Positions 46,997 to 59,158 of a DNA stretch of 64,000 nucleotides are shown piece after piece. Made by a program: the position numbers and the translations under genes. Within the stretch, counting starts at the first letter, position 1, and every line of letters begins with the position of its first letter. This stretch comes from Bolinopsis microptera (lineage: Eukaryota > Ctenophora > Tentaculata > Lobata > Bolinopsidae). Location of the stretch: the NCBI RefSeq assembly GCF_026151205.1, contig NC_087076.1, forward strand, positions 13,687,675 to 13,751,674, read 5' to 3'. Below the pieces are notes generated by a model, which was not told the origin of the DNA, did not search any database, and saw only the letters and a list, made by a program, of their open reading frames with translations.

Positions 46997-48319
46997 CATA
47001 ATGTTCATTTGATTATCACGCCGTGCTATGTTTTCATGTATTCGATTTAATATCTTATCTGCTTAAAAGAATTGTGTTATCATTTAGACATCAAGCTTCG
47101 TAAACTCGACATTTTCAATAGCTGCGGGCTAAACAAGTTTTCGCCATATTTCAGTCACTGTTTATCTTGTTATCATTATATCTGGTGGTTCAGACGAATA
47201 CACAATCTTACGTTCCGTTAAATATAACAAAAGGCGTGGTTAGTCACTGTAAATGCATCAAAACTGTCCGAAGAAATAGCTAAAGAAATTGTGCCAAATA
47301 CTGGCAAATTTTTAAAACTCTGCTCTCTTTAATTATTGAAATCCATCCAAGTAAAAAGTTGTATTACCAGAGAGGTTAAATTTAAATTTCAAACAACCTT
47401 GTTTACAGCTTCTTGGAAGAAAATGGAACCGGATTCTATTGGACGTTCTGAAAATGGTAAGGCTGAAAATGGTAGGGCTACAAAACTAAGTTGGAACACA
47501 TCTTGTTTGAATACTGTTGAACCAAATTCAACTCTCTGCAACAACACAAGCAGACAAAATTTCTCAAAATCCGTTTTATCTGCTCAACTGGTTCTAAATT
47601 CTTGAATCCAGCCAAGGGTATAATGGGTGTTCTGGGAGTGCTAGGGCCACCAAACTTCGTAGGAACACTATTAGGGTCAATACCAAACGATTCCGACCTG
47701 TTTTGGGGCCATCCGACGAGTTTTAGAAAAATGTTCATTTTTGTTCATTTCGTTCATTCCATGACTCAGGGAGTCTTGGGCGACTATTTTGACGTCAAAA
47801 TAGTTAGTAAACACATCCCCCTACACCGTACAATCATCTCCAGCACTCTGCAGCCCCTTTAACAGACTGAAATGACCGTATCAATATCGGATACTCACGA
47901 ACCAGCTTTCTGATACGGAAATGGAATCAAGTCTCTAGTGGGCGTTCTGGGAGTGCTAGGGCCACCAAACTTTGTAGGAACACTATAAGGGTCAATACCA
48001 AACGATTCCGACCTGTTTTGGGGCAATCCGACGAGTTTTAGAAAAAATTTCACTTTTGTTCATTCCGTTCATTCCATGACTCAGGGAGCCTCTGGCGACA
48101 ATTTTGACGTCAAAATAGTTAGTAAACACATCCCCCTACACCGTGAAACCATTTCCAGCACTCTGAGACTACTTTAACAGACTAAAATGACCGTATCAAA
48201 ATGCCTCAAAAACCGTATCATCTGGTTCCACAATTTCCGATTAATCTTCTGTTTGCCGCGGACGCGATACCTGAAACCTAATCAAAGCTTACGGCGCGGC
48301 TGACATTATCATGCTTTCA

Positions 48320-48367
48320 GGCGCGCGACGTTTCAGGCGCGCGACGTTTCAGGCGCGCGACGTTTCA
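48320..48367 (-). repeat. Subterminal 16-bp tandem repeat, right end
   Basis: Three copies of GGCGCGCGACGTTTCA form the mirror of 31005-31052, again 23 bp inside the element end. Confidence 0.9.
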
Positions 48368-49530
48368 ATACCACTCGTAGGTGGGCACACCAGTGTGACT
48401 GGCAGAAAGCAGCATGTTATCGTGGATGAGGTCATGTCCACGATCATCGACGTCATCAGTGGGGCTCCTCAGGGTACTGTCCTAGGTCCCCTTCTCTTCC
48501 TCATCTACATTGACGACATCTTCTCCGTAGTCAAGCACAGCAAGATCAAAGTGTTTGCAGATGACTCGAAGCTCCACAAAGATATATCTTCTCATATCGA
48601 TCGCATCCTTCTCCAAGAAGATCTTCTCTCGGTTGTGAATTGGGCTGATGCTAACAACATGGAGCTTAACGAGGAAAAGTTCCAGCTTCTACAACACGGC
48701 AAACTACCGGACTTGAAGCAGCCCTACATCTTACCATCTGGAGAGACTCTTAAGGGCTCTGACCACGTGAAGGACCTGGGTGTCTATATCGACCCAGACC
48801 TCAACTGGCGCACTCACATAGCGATGAAGTCTGCCAAAGCCAGAAACATGGCTAGTTGGGTGCTACGCACCTTCATCTCCAGGGATGTAGCGACCATGAT
48901 GCTCCTGTACAAGTCCTACGTACGATCTCATCTTGAATACTGCTGTCCTCTGTGGTCTCCTCACATGCAGTGCGAAATTATTAAACACGAAGCAGTTCAA
49001 CGATCCTTCACTGCTAAAATCCAGGGTCTTGGAAATCTCAACTACTGGGAACGCCTCCGTCGCCTGTCTATGTACTCCCTTCAAAGGCGGCGTGAGAGAT
49101 ACACTATCATCCTAGTTTGGAAGATCTATAACAATCTCGCTCCAAACAGCATGAACATCAACTTCCGCGAGACCTCACGATACGGAACTACGTGTATACG
49201 ACCACTAGGGTCCTCCAAGTACACAAGTGTCAATAACCTGAGGTTCAACTCCTTTGCCTCTAGAGCCTCTGCACTGTACAATGTGGTCCCTCCCGCCATC
49301 AAGTCCCTCCTGACCTTGACCACTTTCAAACCCGCTCTTGATACTTTCCTCAATGAATTCCCTGACACTCCACCAACACCTGGGTACACTGGACAGAACA
49401 GGAACTCAATGCTGGAGTGGGCCGGTGGCACGTGTCTCTGACACGCTACTACATGGCGGTGGAGATGCAAGACATTCTTGGCCTGGTAGCACTCTAGCTC
49501 GGAACCCAACCCAAGTAACCCAAGTAAGTA

Positions 49531-50090
49531 ATAGGTACATTTCATGTACTGGTGTAACAAACGGAGAATTTCGTTTGCTCTTTCATACAGTTTTTTTCTA
49601 CATTCATCTACTACGAATATTTTTTTATTTTATTTTTTGGTGCAGCACCTACTGACTTGACTCGAAAGAGCAAGCGACTCAATAATACCAAAGAGTCCTA
49701 CTGAGGCCCAGATGTTTGCGCCACTATCCCGGTAATGCAGAGATACATCTGGTACCATTGCAAGAGCAATGGCAGTTGAGTGGGGGCGCACAGTGGGCAA
49801 ATCGCAGGCGCCATTATGACATTAAGCTATTTTGTACTTTTCAATGACTAAAATATGTCTACTAAGGGGTTTTTGGCCCAAAAAATCGATTAAAACACTT
49901 TTCAGAGTGATTGGGGGGAAGGGGGATGAGATATTCTCATTTTTTGAATTTTTGAAAATTTTGATTTTTTCATAATTTGATGCGCTCATTCATATAGGAG
50001 TTTTGGGGTGGTGTTTTAAAGTTCTGATGTGTTTCTTCATGGTTTTATTACAATGAACAAACTTGTTTCTTACATTGTGCTCGATTATAT
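49531..50090. other. Intergenic DNA
   Basis: I see no gene or recognisable repeat between the 3' end of pseudogene X and element C. Confidence 0.5.
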
Positions 50091-51690
50091 GGACACGTTC
50101 AAAAAAAGGTGGCACTAGAGATTGATTTTTTTAAATGCGTTTTAAAAATAGTCATTGTTCTTTGTTGGTTGATATATCTATCTATACCTTTAGAAATTCG
50201 ATTAAATTTCATGATCCTGAAATCACGGAGTCTCTAGTGCTTATATTACAGGAGTTATCGTTATTTGTGTGCCAATGATTCAAATATCACACAATTAGAA
50301 ATGCAAGATGAATCAACACTAGATAATCTGAAAAGTACTATTCACAAAGACGTCAAAATTGATATGGTGATTATAATGCATGTAAGGAATGGAATGTCTT
50401 ATCTGAAATTGTTATTGGTGCCAAAATGATTCAAAAATCACAACTTAAACGTTGGAAATGAGCCTATTTTGAGCAGTGATTATTGAATCATCTTACGTTT
50501 TTATTGGCTTTCTATCATTTTTTAGGGTACAAAATAGTATTAAATAGTATTAAAACCAGTTAATATGATTCAAAAATCACATTTTCGTTAAAGGTGCGCT
50601 ATTAAGTCACACTATAGTAAGCCTTAAATTAAGTGCACGATATGACAATTTATATCCATTCTATGATTCTTATTATGTGATTTTTGAATCCATGTCTAAG
50701 CTTATACCATATTGAAGGCCTTTGAGCGATAATTTTTGATCTCGGTGCTTAAATGATTCAAAAATCACACAAATCTGGCTACCAAATATGTAATTTCCTT
50801 TAAAGTGTGATAATTGAATCATACGTAATGTTCAAGTTGTAATGACATTTTGAAAGTAAAGGTAATGAATCGATGGTCACATTTCAAAAATCCGATTAAG
50901 TATTATATGTTACTGATATGATTCATTTGTCACATTATGGCGACAAAATTATCATGGCTTGAGCTGTAAAAGTACTTGCCTAGTTTACTCAGTTTAAAAT
51001 CAATTTTTTGTGATTATTGATTCCACTATTACTCTAATAACGAACTTCTCCATGACCATAAACAAGTGTCACAACAAATTACTGCAGATTCATATGAATA
51101 CCAACCTGATATAGCGCCAAAAAGTGATACATTCCCCTGATACAGCATAATTTCAATACATGCTCATTTATGTGATTTTTGACTCATTATGGCACTTTTA
51201 ACCATCTAAATTCTCTAAATATTAGTTAGCATGATATAATTGTGATTGATAGAGTTCATTGTTACAATCGTTCCGTTGATATTCACATCACATTCATCAT
51301 TCTAAAACACTTAGTCAGAATTAACCCTGTGTGTGATAATTGCATCGTAACTCCACATTTAACCGGTGATACTTTGCACTTTTAACACTCAACTATCTCA
51401 AAAAGGTTCAATAATCACATTGAGAAGCAGGACACACTCACAGAATGTAAATTCATCATTAGAGGTGCAAGAAATGAATATTTTGTGATTTCTGGCTCAT
51501 ATCTGCACAATTAACAGATATAAAGAGATGAATGACTTAATTAAGTGATATTTGAATCTTTTTGGACCACATATTAAAATTTGGTTAACTTTCATAGCAT
51601 ACTCATTGAGATACAAGTATTTTAAAATGCTTCACACAATTTTGGCAGTGAAAAATCAATCTCTAGTGCCACCTTTTTATGAACGTGTCC
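50091..51690. mobile_element. Element C: intact 1.6-kb TIR element with motif array
   Basis: The 40-bp inverted repeats at 50091-50130 and 51651-51690 differ at one base. They begin GGACACGTTC and continue through GGTGGCACTAGAGATTG. The body has about fourteen copies of a motif close to TGATTCAAAAATCACA on both strands, for example near 50278, 50437, 50572, 50672, 50757, 50925, 51168, 51405 and 51545. No open frame encodes a transposase. Flanks (..ATTATAT and CTATGG..) give at best a weak duplication. It shares its terminal sequence and plan with elements A and B but not its motif. Confidence 0.85.
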
Positions 51691-52914
51691 CTATGGGTTC
51701 ACAACAATTTGGTATGAATATTTTTCAATTCCAAACACAAGAAAATATATTGTTCTATTCCCTATATAAACATGTGAGGTCACATTCAGGCTTATCAAAT
51801 GTATTAGGGTTGGCCACCTTTAACTCAGCGTGGCCAATCCTTCAGTAGAGCGGTAGATGAGGATATTAATCCAGTGATTCAGTAACCAGCGATCGTTTTC
51901 ACCGACGGGCTCATTGCAATACTGTAAAATTAAACAATTGATTCATAAAGATATGCCTCATCACATACTGTCGGTAAACTGTTTAATAAGTGCAATGTAA
52001 AATAGTGTTCTGATCTGTTTCAAATCTATAGCTATCATACAAAAATATTGTCACAGACATATACAATGATCTTTATGAGTGTACACTATACATCATATAA
52101 TACACTGCACTGCACTATGATATACATTCACTCACTGATATACTCACCCATAGCATGTCACTCACAATTCGAGAATCATATGACATTCTCTTGAATTCAA
52201 GAGAACTCCTAACATGGGCGCCCCTCCGAAGATTGACTACCATAGATCCCGTGTGACTATGAAATGAGACCGATCTCGCCCCATTGACAAGCTCTTTAGT
52301 TTATTGCCAAAGGTGGTGCTGGGCAGATCGCTGGTGTGTTGAGGAGGTTCGGAAAAAGTGAAAAAGATGGTGTGAGGTCAAGGAGATTGTGTACTGTTAT
52401 GATGCCCAGTAAGTTGCTTTGGGGGTCCGGTGACGGAGTACAGAAATGGTCGAGAAAGAGGGCCTGATTGGATCGTGGGAGAGTTGTGTGTGGATGCGTG
52501 AGTTGCTTGTCACGTGATCGTGAAAAGGAAAGATAAAGTTTTGCGCGTGCGCGCGTTCCCGGTTTTAGTGAGAAGAGTGAAGCTTTGAATACAAAACTTT
52601 CTCGGCGCCCTACGCCGAGTAATGCCTTATCGTGGTCAGGTTGAGATGTCCCATTGGTCTTGTTAAGTCGCAGTCCGGTTGTCCAGTTTAGGGCTATCTA
52701 TTAAGCCGATTAGCTGGCCTCTATCATAAGATAGGCATATTGGAAGTCGTGAAAAGCCCACGGCGCGGTGGCATGTTGCAGGTATAGGTTCTCTAGAGAA
52801 GCTGTCCATATACCGCATAAATAGGATAGAAGTAAGATTCTTTTATTGACACTAATGCTGCCTCGCCACAAAGTGCAATGCGGACAGACATAAGCCCTGG
52901 AAGAACCAGCAAAA
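51691..52914. other. Intergenic DNA
   Basis: No gene was recognised. The stretch has a GC-rich patch near 52545 (gcgcgtgcgcgcg) and a short inverted repeat near 52600 (CTCGGCGCCCTACGCCGAG). Its right end may be the 3' region of retroelement Y1. Confidence 0.45.
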
Positions 52915-54550
52915 CCTGACAAGGAATACAAGGAATACAAGGAATACAATACAAGGAATACAAATTTAAAATCTTAAGCTACAATAGTAACTGTTAAGAT
53001 AATAACAATATCATAAGATTTGAATTTATTATATTAATATAACTTAAACTAAAGTGAAACATAAAGATTTTGACAAAAAATATTTTGTTTACAATCGTCT
53101 TGGTAATGCTGTAATGCTTGAGCCAGGCCACTTTGCACTCGTTGTTGCGCGAAAAGAAACAAAAGCGCTGGTACAGTGATTTTCAGTGTTCATGTACTGG
53201 CCAGAGAGTCGACGAATTTCTTGCGGTTGTTAAAACACATAGTGGCAAATCTAGCAACGACTCTCGTGAGGTGGACTTGACTTTCATTCGTGATTAATTC
53301 AATGATTTCACTGTTGTTGCTGATGAATTTGAGCACGTTTGCTCCAGGGATGACAGTGTAAACAGAACAAGATGACGCAGATGGTTTGATTGAATTTGAT
53401 ATGATGATTGGATCTTGTCTAGGACTTTTCACCTCGATGCAGCGTTAAGATCACAATGGTTAAGGAAGTGATCTTCATTCTCAATAATACCAGAACCTAA
53501 GACTATATTGCACCAGGAGCATATTCGCTCATCGCGAGGAGTTTGATTATATCGGCCAAGTTCAATTTCGAGTCGATGTGCACTGATCCGCAGTCTTGTG
53601 ATATTAGCACGTTCTGCATATTTAATGACACTGTCTAGGTAATACTCTTTGTTAAATTTGGATTTTAGGTCACGATAGAATTCTAATTTCCGAGAAATGT
53701 TGATACAGGACCCCCAATATTCTCTAAAGCTACTTTTCAAAGTTTTAGTAATGACGTGTGGTGTGAATATTTTACTCCCGATGGGTTGTGTTGATTGCGG
53801 AGGAATTCGTTTCTTGAAACCGTTGTGAATAAGAAAGTCCTCTTTTGGTGGTTTTGCGATACTTGGGTTACTTTCGAAAGTTGACTTGGAGTGATTGTTT
53901 TTGAGTGTGCGGTAGGCTGTGACATGATCGGTAGAGAAACATGGGTCTAGCGCGAGGACAGGCTCCAAACCTCTGTACCAGTCCAATTTCATGTTCATCT
54001 GTTCTTTCAATCAATGAAACAAGAAATTTTTACACCCAGTGACCATTTAAGAAAGTGAAGGTGAACTTTTTCGCTGTTCAGAAGACTAATTTTCTTGAGG
54101 ATACTAGTTTGAAATTTTGTTTTTGTGTCGGGATCCATATTGAGATCGACTTGTTTTGTTATGTGTTTTATGATAGCCATATTAGGTGTGTAAATAGGCG
54201 CTACGTAAAGAACGATAGGTTTAATAAGAGCGTCAAAGAGTGTTGTTAGAGAACAGAATGATAATTTGGATTTGTTTACTGAGCTTTTCATGCCATAAAG
54301 TGCACGCATGGCTTTCTTTTTGAGCTCAGTTCGGGCATTTGTGAATGTGCCGGATTTGTGTATTTCGATTCCTAGATAACAGTATGACTCGACTTCTTCT
54401 AACAAGTGATTACCTATTTTGAAGGGAACCGGCTGATAATTATCGAAGCGGGAATTAAATTTCATGAGTTTAGTTTTATCTACCGATATTACACTTTTAC
54501 ATTCGTTGCTAAATTGTAGCTCTCTTATCAGCAGTTTTGTGTGCGCGTTG
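52915..54550 (-). pseudogene. Non-LTR retroelement Y1, C-terminal part
   Basis: Minus-strand frames at 54465-54007, 54010-53429 and 53432-53190 overlap by a few bases and read as one protein with two frameshifts. Landmarks are KTKLMKFNSRF, YLGIEIHKSGTF, the KPIVLYVAPIY segment, and then RISAHRLEIELGRYNQTPRD with ICSWC and HFLNHC, a zinc-finger-like end. An AAGGAATAC tandem repeat at about 52917-52961 may be its 3' tail. The reverse transcriptase core is absent. Confidence 0.75.
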
Positions 54551-54614
54551 AATTATCTCTCTGGCTTTGTAGATTTGTATACATTGTTTGTACATTTTCT
54601 GTACAACGTGTACG

Positions 54615-55565
54615 ATGCCTTTGCCGCTACAGAATGAACACTTGGATATGATAGATGATGCTATGGTTATGAATGGCCAGTTCCTTACGGAGTATGTGAA
54701 TCAGATACACATGGCAACTAACAGTATTTTTAAGGAGATTAGAAGTAAAATCGGTGCCGAACACAACGATGATGTGCAATTTGACAAACTGAACCAGAGA
54801 AGTGTGCCTAGAGAGAAGTTATCAGAATGGCTAGAGACAGTGTGCTGTTTGCTGAACGATTATTGTGGTCCATTGTTACAATCTGCCACAGAAACAGCTG
54901 ACGACAACAGAGTGTTCAGGAAAGAAAAAATTGAAGATGCGACTAAGATCATAGAACTACAAGAGAAGTTACTCTCGAAGCAAGAAGAAGATATGGCAAA
55001 AATCAGTGATCTGCAGGAGAAGTTAGCTTTGAAGAAGGATGACGAGATTGGAACTGTGAAAAGTGCAGCTCAGAAAGAGATTAAGACCTTTTCGTCTCTG
55101 TTGAAAAACACGTGCAAAAACGCCTTTGCACCGAAGAAAATCCAAGCTGCAGTGAAAAGGGTTGCCCTAGAAGAAGATCGAAGTAAAAGTCTGATCATCT
55201 TTGGGATTCCAGAGACTGAGGAGAACCTGGATGCTAAGGTATCTGGTATTTTGTTGGACCATCTCAACGAAAAACCAAAAATTTTGAGATGTAATAGAGT
55301 TGGAAAGGACACAAGTGAACGAGTCAGACCAGTTAAATTCACTTTGTCAAGCTCAGATCAAGCTCGTACCATCTTGAGCAAGACTAAGTTATTAAGACAT
55401 GTAGAGGGGTTTAGTTCTGTTTACATTACTCCTGATAGATCAGCTGCAGACAGAATAGCCTACAAGAATGTTGTCGTCCAGCTACTCAATAAAAGGACAG
55501 CAGAGCCGGACAAAGTTGACGTAATCAGGAACTTTAGAGTCATTAGCTCGGAGAAGGAGCCTTGA
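54615..55565 (+). CDS. Retrotransposon ORF1 protein (coiled coil plus RRM-like)
   Basis: I start at the ATG at 54615 (MPLPLQNEHLDMIDDAM), which gives 316 residues. The frame is open a little further upstream, but without an ATG. Residues about 100-160 look like a coiled coil (KIIELQEKLLSKQEEDMAKISDLQEKL is the clearest part). An RRM-like region follows, with SLIIFGIPETEENLDAK, RCNRVGKD and FSSVYITPDRSAADR, as in ORF1 proteins of CR1/L2-type elements, which bind RNA and act as chaperones. No ORF2 follows on the same strand: next comes the 3' end of Y2 in the opposite orientation. The protein frame is intact, but the element is incomplete. Confidence 0.8.
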   Translation: MPLPLQNEHLDMIDDAMVMNGQFLTEYVNQIHMATNSIFKEIRSKIGAEHNDDVQFDKLNQRSVPREKLSEWLETVCCLLNDYCGPLLQSATETADDNRVFRKEKIEDATKIIELQEKLLSKQEEDMAKISDLQEKLALKKDDEIGTVKSAAQKEIKTFSSLLKNTCKNAFAPKKIQAAVKRVALEEDRSKSLIIFGIPETEENLDAKVSGILLDHLNEKPKILRCNRVGKDTSERVRPVKFTLSSSDQARTILSKTKLLRHVEGFSSVYITPDRSAADRIAYKNVVVQLLNKRTAEPDKVDVIRNFRVISSEKEP

Positions 55566-55772
55566 GAGTTTTATATTTTCTATAAGTACAATATTATATG
55601 TTTTGATTCATTGATTAATTAATTGTTGCTAGGGCCCAATGTTATTGCGGGTGTGGTATTACTGCACACTACCGTGTTTTGGTTACCCCTCTTTCAATAC
55701 ATAATTTGGGTTTCAATATTCTGGGATAGTGAAAATTAGGGCTATATCGGTTTTTTCCTTTTATAACTGGGT

Positions 55773-57302
55773 TTATTTAGAAGCATTCAATTCTGTATAA
55801 TTATGTATTGTTTGAAAAGTTTTAGATAAATCTGCATTAATTTCGACGCCCCATTCCAAGCAGAAATTGTTCAAAGCATTGAGTTGCTTTTGGAGGGTTT
55901 TGGGGTCCAGTGCCAAGAGTATCAGATCATCTGCCCATAGTAAGTGACTGATAAGTTGGTTCATTAGTTTTGGACAGTTATCAAATTCTAGTCGAGGGGA
56001 AAGATCTCTAATGTATATTTTAAAAAGATCAGGGGAAAGTGGATGACCCTGTTCAGTTCCTTTATTGATATCAAATTTTTCGCTGACAAATCCAGATAGC
56101 TTTATCTGGCCAGTGGAATTTTTATACATATGTTTAAGAACATTAAATGTTTTGCCAGTGATACCTAGTTTAGCTAACTTTAAGAAAAGAGCTTCACGAC
56201 AAACAGAGTCGAAAGCTTTCCGGAAGTCCACGAAAACAGCATAGACGGGAACCTTGAGCTTTTTGTATTTAGACGTAATGGTGTTGAGTGTGAGTATGTG
56301 GTCATATGTTTGAGCTCCTTTAGCGAAGCCAAGTTGATTTATGGGGTCCGGGTTGTATTCATTTTTGAACTTGATTATCCTGTTTAGCATAATGGTCGAG
56401 AATAGTTTCCCGATTGTACTACTCACAGCAATTGCTCTGTAATTGTCGGGATTATCTTTGTCGCCTTTTTTGTGTAGGGGTGTTATAATGCTGTTGTTCC
56501 ACGGGTAAGTTCCAGTGTCCAAACAGCGGTTAAATACTTTGCAAAGGAGTTGTGTATTTGTTGTGGACAAGGTCTTCAGTATTTCATTGCATATCATATC
56601 CTCCGAGGAACTTTTGCCGTTTTTGATTGAAGAGAGCGCAGTAGATATTTCGTCCACAGAGATCTGGCCATTGAGTATTGATTGTGCAGGGGATGGTTGG
56701 CAATTATTGTTAATAGCCTCTGCATTTTGAAGCATTTCTTCCTTATTCTCTACAGTTATGGTGCTATGTGCATTGGCATAAAGTTTACCAAAGAATTTTT
56801 GAAAGTTGTCCATGTCATGGCAATCAAATTTGTCAACTCTTCCTTTAAATTTTTTCAGTTTTTTGAATTGTTTCCAGTTTAGAATTTTACCAGATTCGAT
56901 ATCTGTATTCAGTTTGTCAAGATATTTATTTTTGGTACGGTCAATTAAACTTTTGTACGTATTTTTTACTTGGTAAAATTTTTTTCGAAGATAATCGCTA
57001 TTGGGGAAATCAGAAACAATTTGAGCTGCACGAGTACAGAATATTTTAGCAGCTACTCTAGTGGCTTGGTGTACAGAGTTTCCCAACAGTAGCAGTGAGT
57101 TCTGCACAGAGGTTAGCATTGCTCTCAGTACTGATGTAGTCGCTTATGTAACCAAGCTTGCAGGACTTCCCTTTGTCAAGAAATATCTCACCGTCATCTC
57201 TGATCCACACTGTGCTCCGCCTGTTTGTATCACTCTTTGTCTGTGAACCTGAAAGACTTGACTCAGATCCAGCATCATCACTTGTTTCAGTGTTACCCCA
57301 GC
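55773..57302 (-). pseudogene. Non-LTR retroelement Y2, reverse transcriptase part
   Basis: A 448-codon minus-strand frame (57119-55773) holds the reverse transcriptase: ITPLHKKGDKDNPDNYRAI, VFVDFRKAFDSV, KGTEQGHPLSPDLFKIYI, then LLWADDLILL with the catalytic ADD. It stops soon after GVEINADLSKTF. The preceding frame (57330-57058) supplies upstream residues after a frameshift near 57060-57110. The style (WADDLILL, WGVEIN) is of the I/Nimb or related type, not CR1. Y1 overlaps Y2 by some 15 homologous residues, so they are separate copies. Confidence 0.75.
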
Positions 57303-59157
57303 TTTTTTTTTTTATTATTTGAAAATTCAATTAATTATTATATATACAAATCAAGCGTTACATTTCAGCCATGCAAAATTACAATGACATATTTTTAAAA
57401 TTCTAATTGAAAAATGGTGCTGCAATATAAGTTGCTTAATGTTTGGCCGGATGACAACTAACTAAAAGAGAAAAATAAACTTGATTACATAATAATTAAT
57501 TCAGCTGAACCAACACATAGCAAAAGCCACATTAACGTTGGGGCCGTCTACCAAATTTGAATGACATACAATAACAAGAAATCAAACATATCATAAATAA
57601 TTATAAATGGATTTTGTTCATTACAATTCCGTCACAACTGATAGAAGAAAAAGAAGGACAAGCAGATAGGAAATTGGACGGACAGAATTGTAACCAACAA
57701 AAACACATTTCTGAAACTAGTCTGGCCAGACTGTATCGGCAGCCCAGAGGTACTTGATCAGATTGGCCTTAAAAGTAGAAATCCGCTCTGACTGCCGGAT
57801 ACATACTGGTAGACTATTCCATTTCAGCATAGATCTATAAAAGAAGCTATTTCGGAAGGCATCCGAGCAGGGCACAGTGGTACTCATGTAAGTTGAAGTA
57901 TCAGACCTATCAATTATTTGAGCATTGTGCCTAGTGTATCGGGTGCCCTCTGGACGGCATAGGACTATATAAGTAGGAAGCGAAACTGGGATTATGCTAT
58001 TCACTATTTTATAGAAGGTCATATGATCGTTATAAATAAACTTCTGCATGACAGGGAGAATATTTAGCTTCTTTTGCTCTGTAGCAAGTTTATCGTCATT
58101 ATAACTGGAGTAGGTTTCACCATTGATCCATTTAATAGCCCTCTTTTGGATAGCAACAAACTGTTGAAGATGAGTTGCAGATTGAGGGGACCATATGACA
58201 GAACAATGTTCAAATATAGACCTAATTAACGCCAAATAGAACGATCTTTTCTGCCTTTTATCAGTAGTGAAATGACATGTTCTCTTAAGTAGTCCAAGTC
58301 TGGAGGTAGCTTTGGAAACAAGCGCTTTACATTGTGCACCCCAATTAAACCTGGAGTTTATTGCGACTCCTAAATCTGACTGAGAGGGCACAAAGTCAAT
58401 ATCACTTCCAGAAAGTTTATAGAAGAAGGTATTGAATGGCAAGTTATCCAGCACGTTTCTTTGCAGGGACACAGAGAGGGCTTTGCACTTTTGTGGGTGG
58501 AACTTCATTCGATTTCTCACTGACCAATCATACAATCTATTGATGTCATTTTGGATTATGTGATGGTCAGGGTAACCAAGAATCTCCCTCCAAATTTTAG
58601 TGTCATCTGCATAAAGGGCGATATTGGTGCCTTCAGAGACACAGGAGAACATGTCATTTATAAATATTACAAACAATAGAGGACCAAGTATAGAACCTTG
58701 AGGGACACCAGACCGAACTGGTAGAGAGGAAGACGTTTGGCCTCCTATCACTACTTGTTGTTGTCGCCCCTCAAGATAGGACTTGATAAATTTAAGCATT
58801 AGTCCATCGACATTAAAAATATTCTTTAATTTACTTAAAATGAGGTCATGCGAAACGCTATCAAAAGCTTTCGCAAAATCAAAATATATTATATCAGTCC
58901 TGGACCTGTTGTTCAGTGCAAGTGCAAGATTGTCCGTGAAAGGTATCATTTGGGTTGTGCATGAACGTTCATTAACAAAACCGTGTTGTCGGTCATCCAA
59001 CAGATCAGAACATGCAGCGTATAATGCAGTCTTTATGCACCTTTCAAAGACTTTCATTACAAGAGATGTTAACGAGATAGGCCTGTAGTTCTCAACCGAA
59101 GACTTATCGCCCTTTTTGTGCACTGGTACTACAAGTGCCAGCTTCCAATCAGGGGGT
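57303..59157 (-). pseudogene. Non-LTR retroelement Z, 5'-truncated
   Basis: The minus-strand frame from about 59157 to 57717 (some 480 residues) starts inside the reverse transcriptase at PPDWKLALVVPVHKKGDK. It contains RPISLTSLVMKVFERC, DFAKAFDSVSHDLI, GVPQGSILGPLLFVIFIND and the catalytic YADDTKIW, and it continues to the usual C-terminal region (FKANLIKYLWAADT). The frame has no stops. A T-rich run at 57303-57312 on the + strand would be its A-rich 3' tail. Its 5' side abuts the tail of element W. Confidence 0.85.
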
Positions 59158-59158
59158 A

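Noticed and set aside
48311-48395. Protein start for pseudogene X at 48311
   Set aside because: Those codons lie inside the terminal repeat of the palindromic element and only by chance read into the reverse transcriptase frame.
53190-57119. Y1 and Y2 as one element interrupted by the ORF1 insertion
   Set aside because: Both pieces contain their own version of the region around the K-T-K motif after the catalytic core, and the sequences differ, so they are separate copies. No target duplication was found at the borders.
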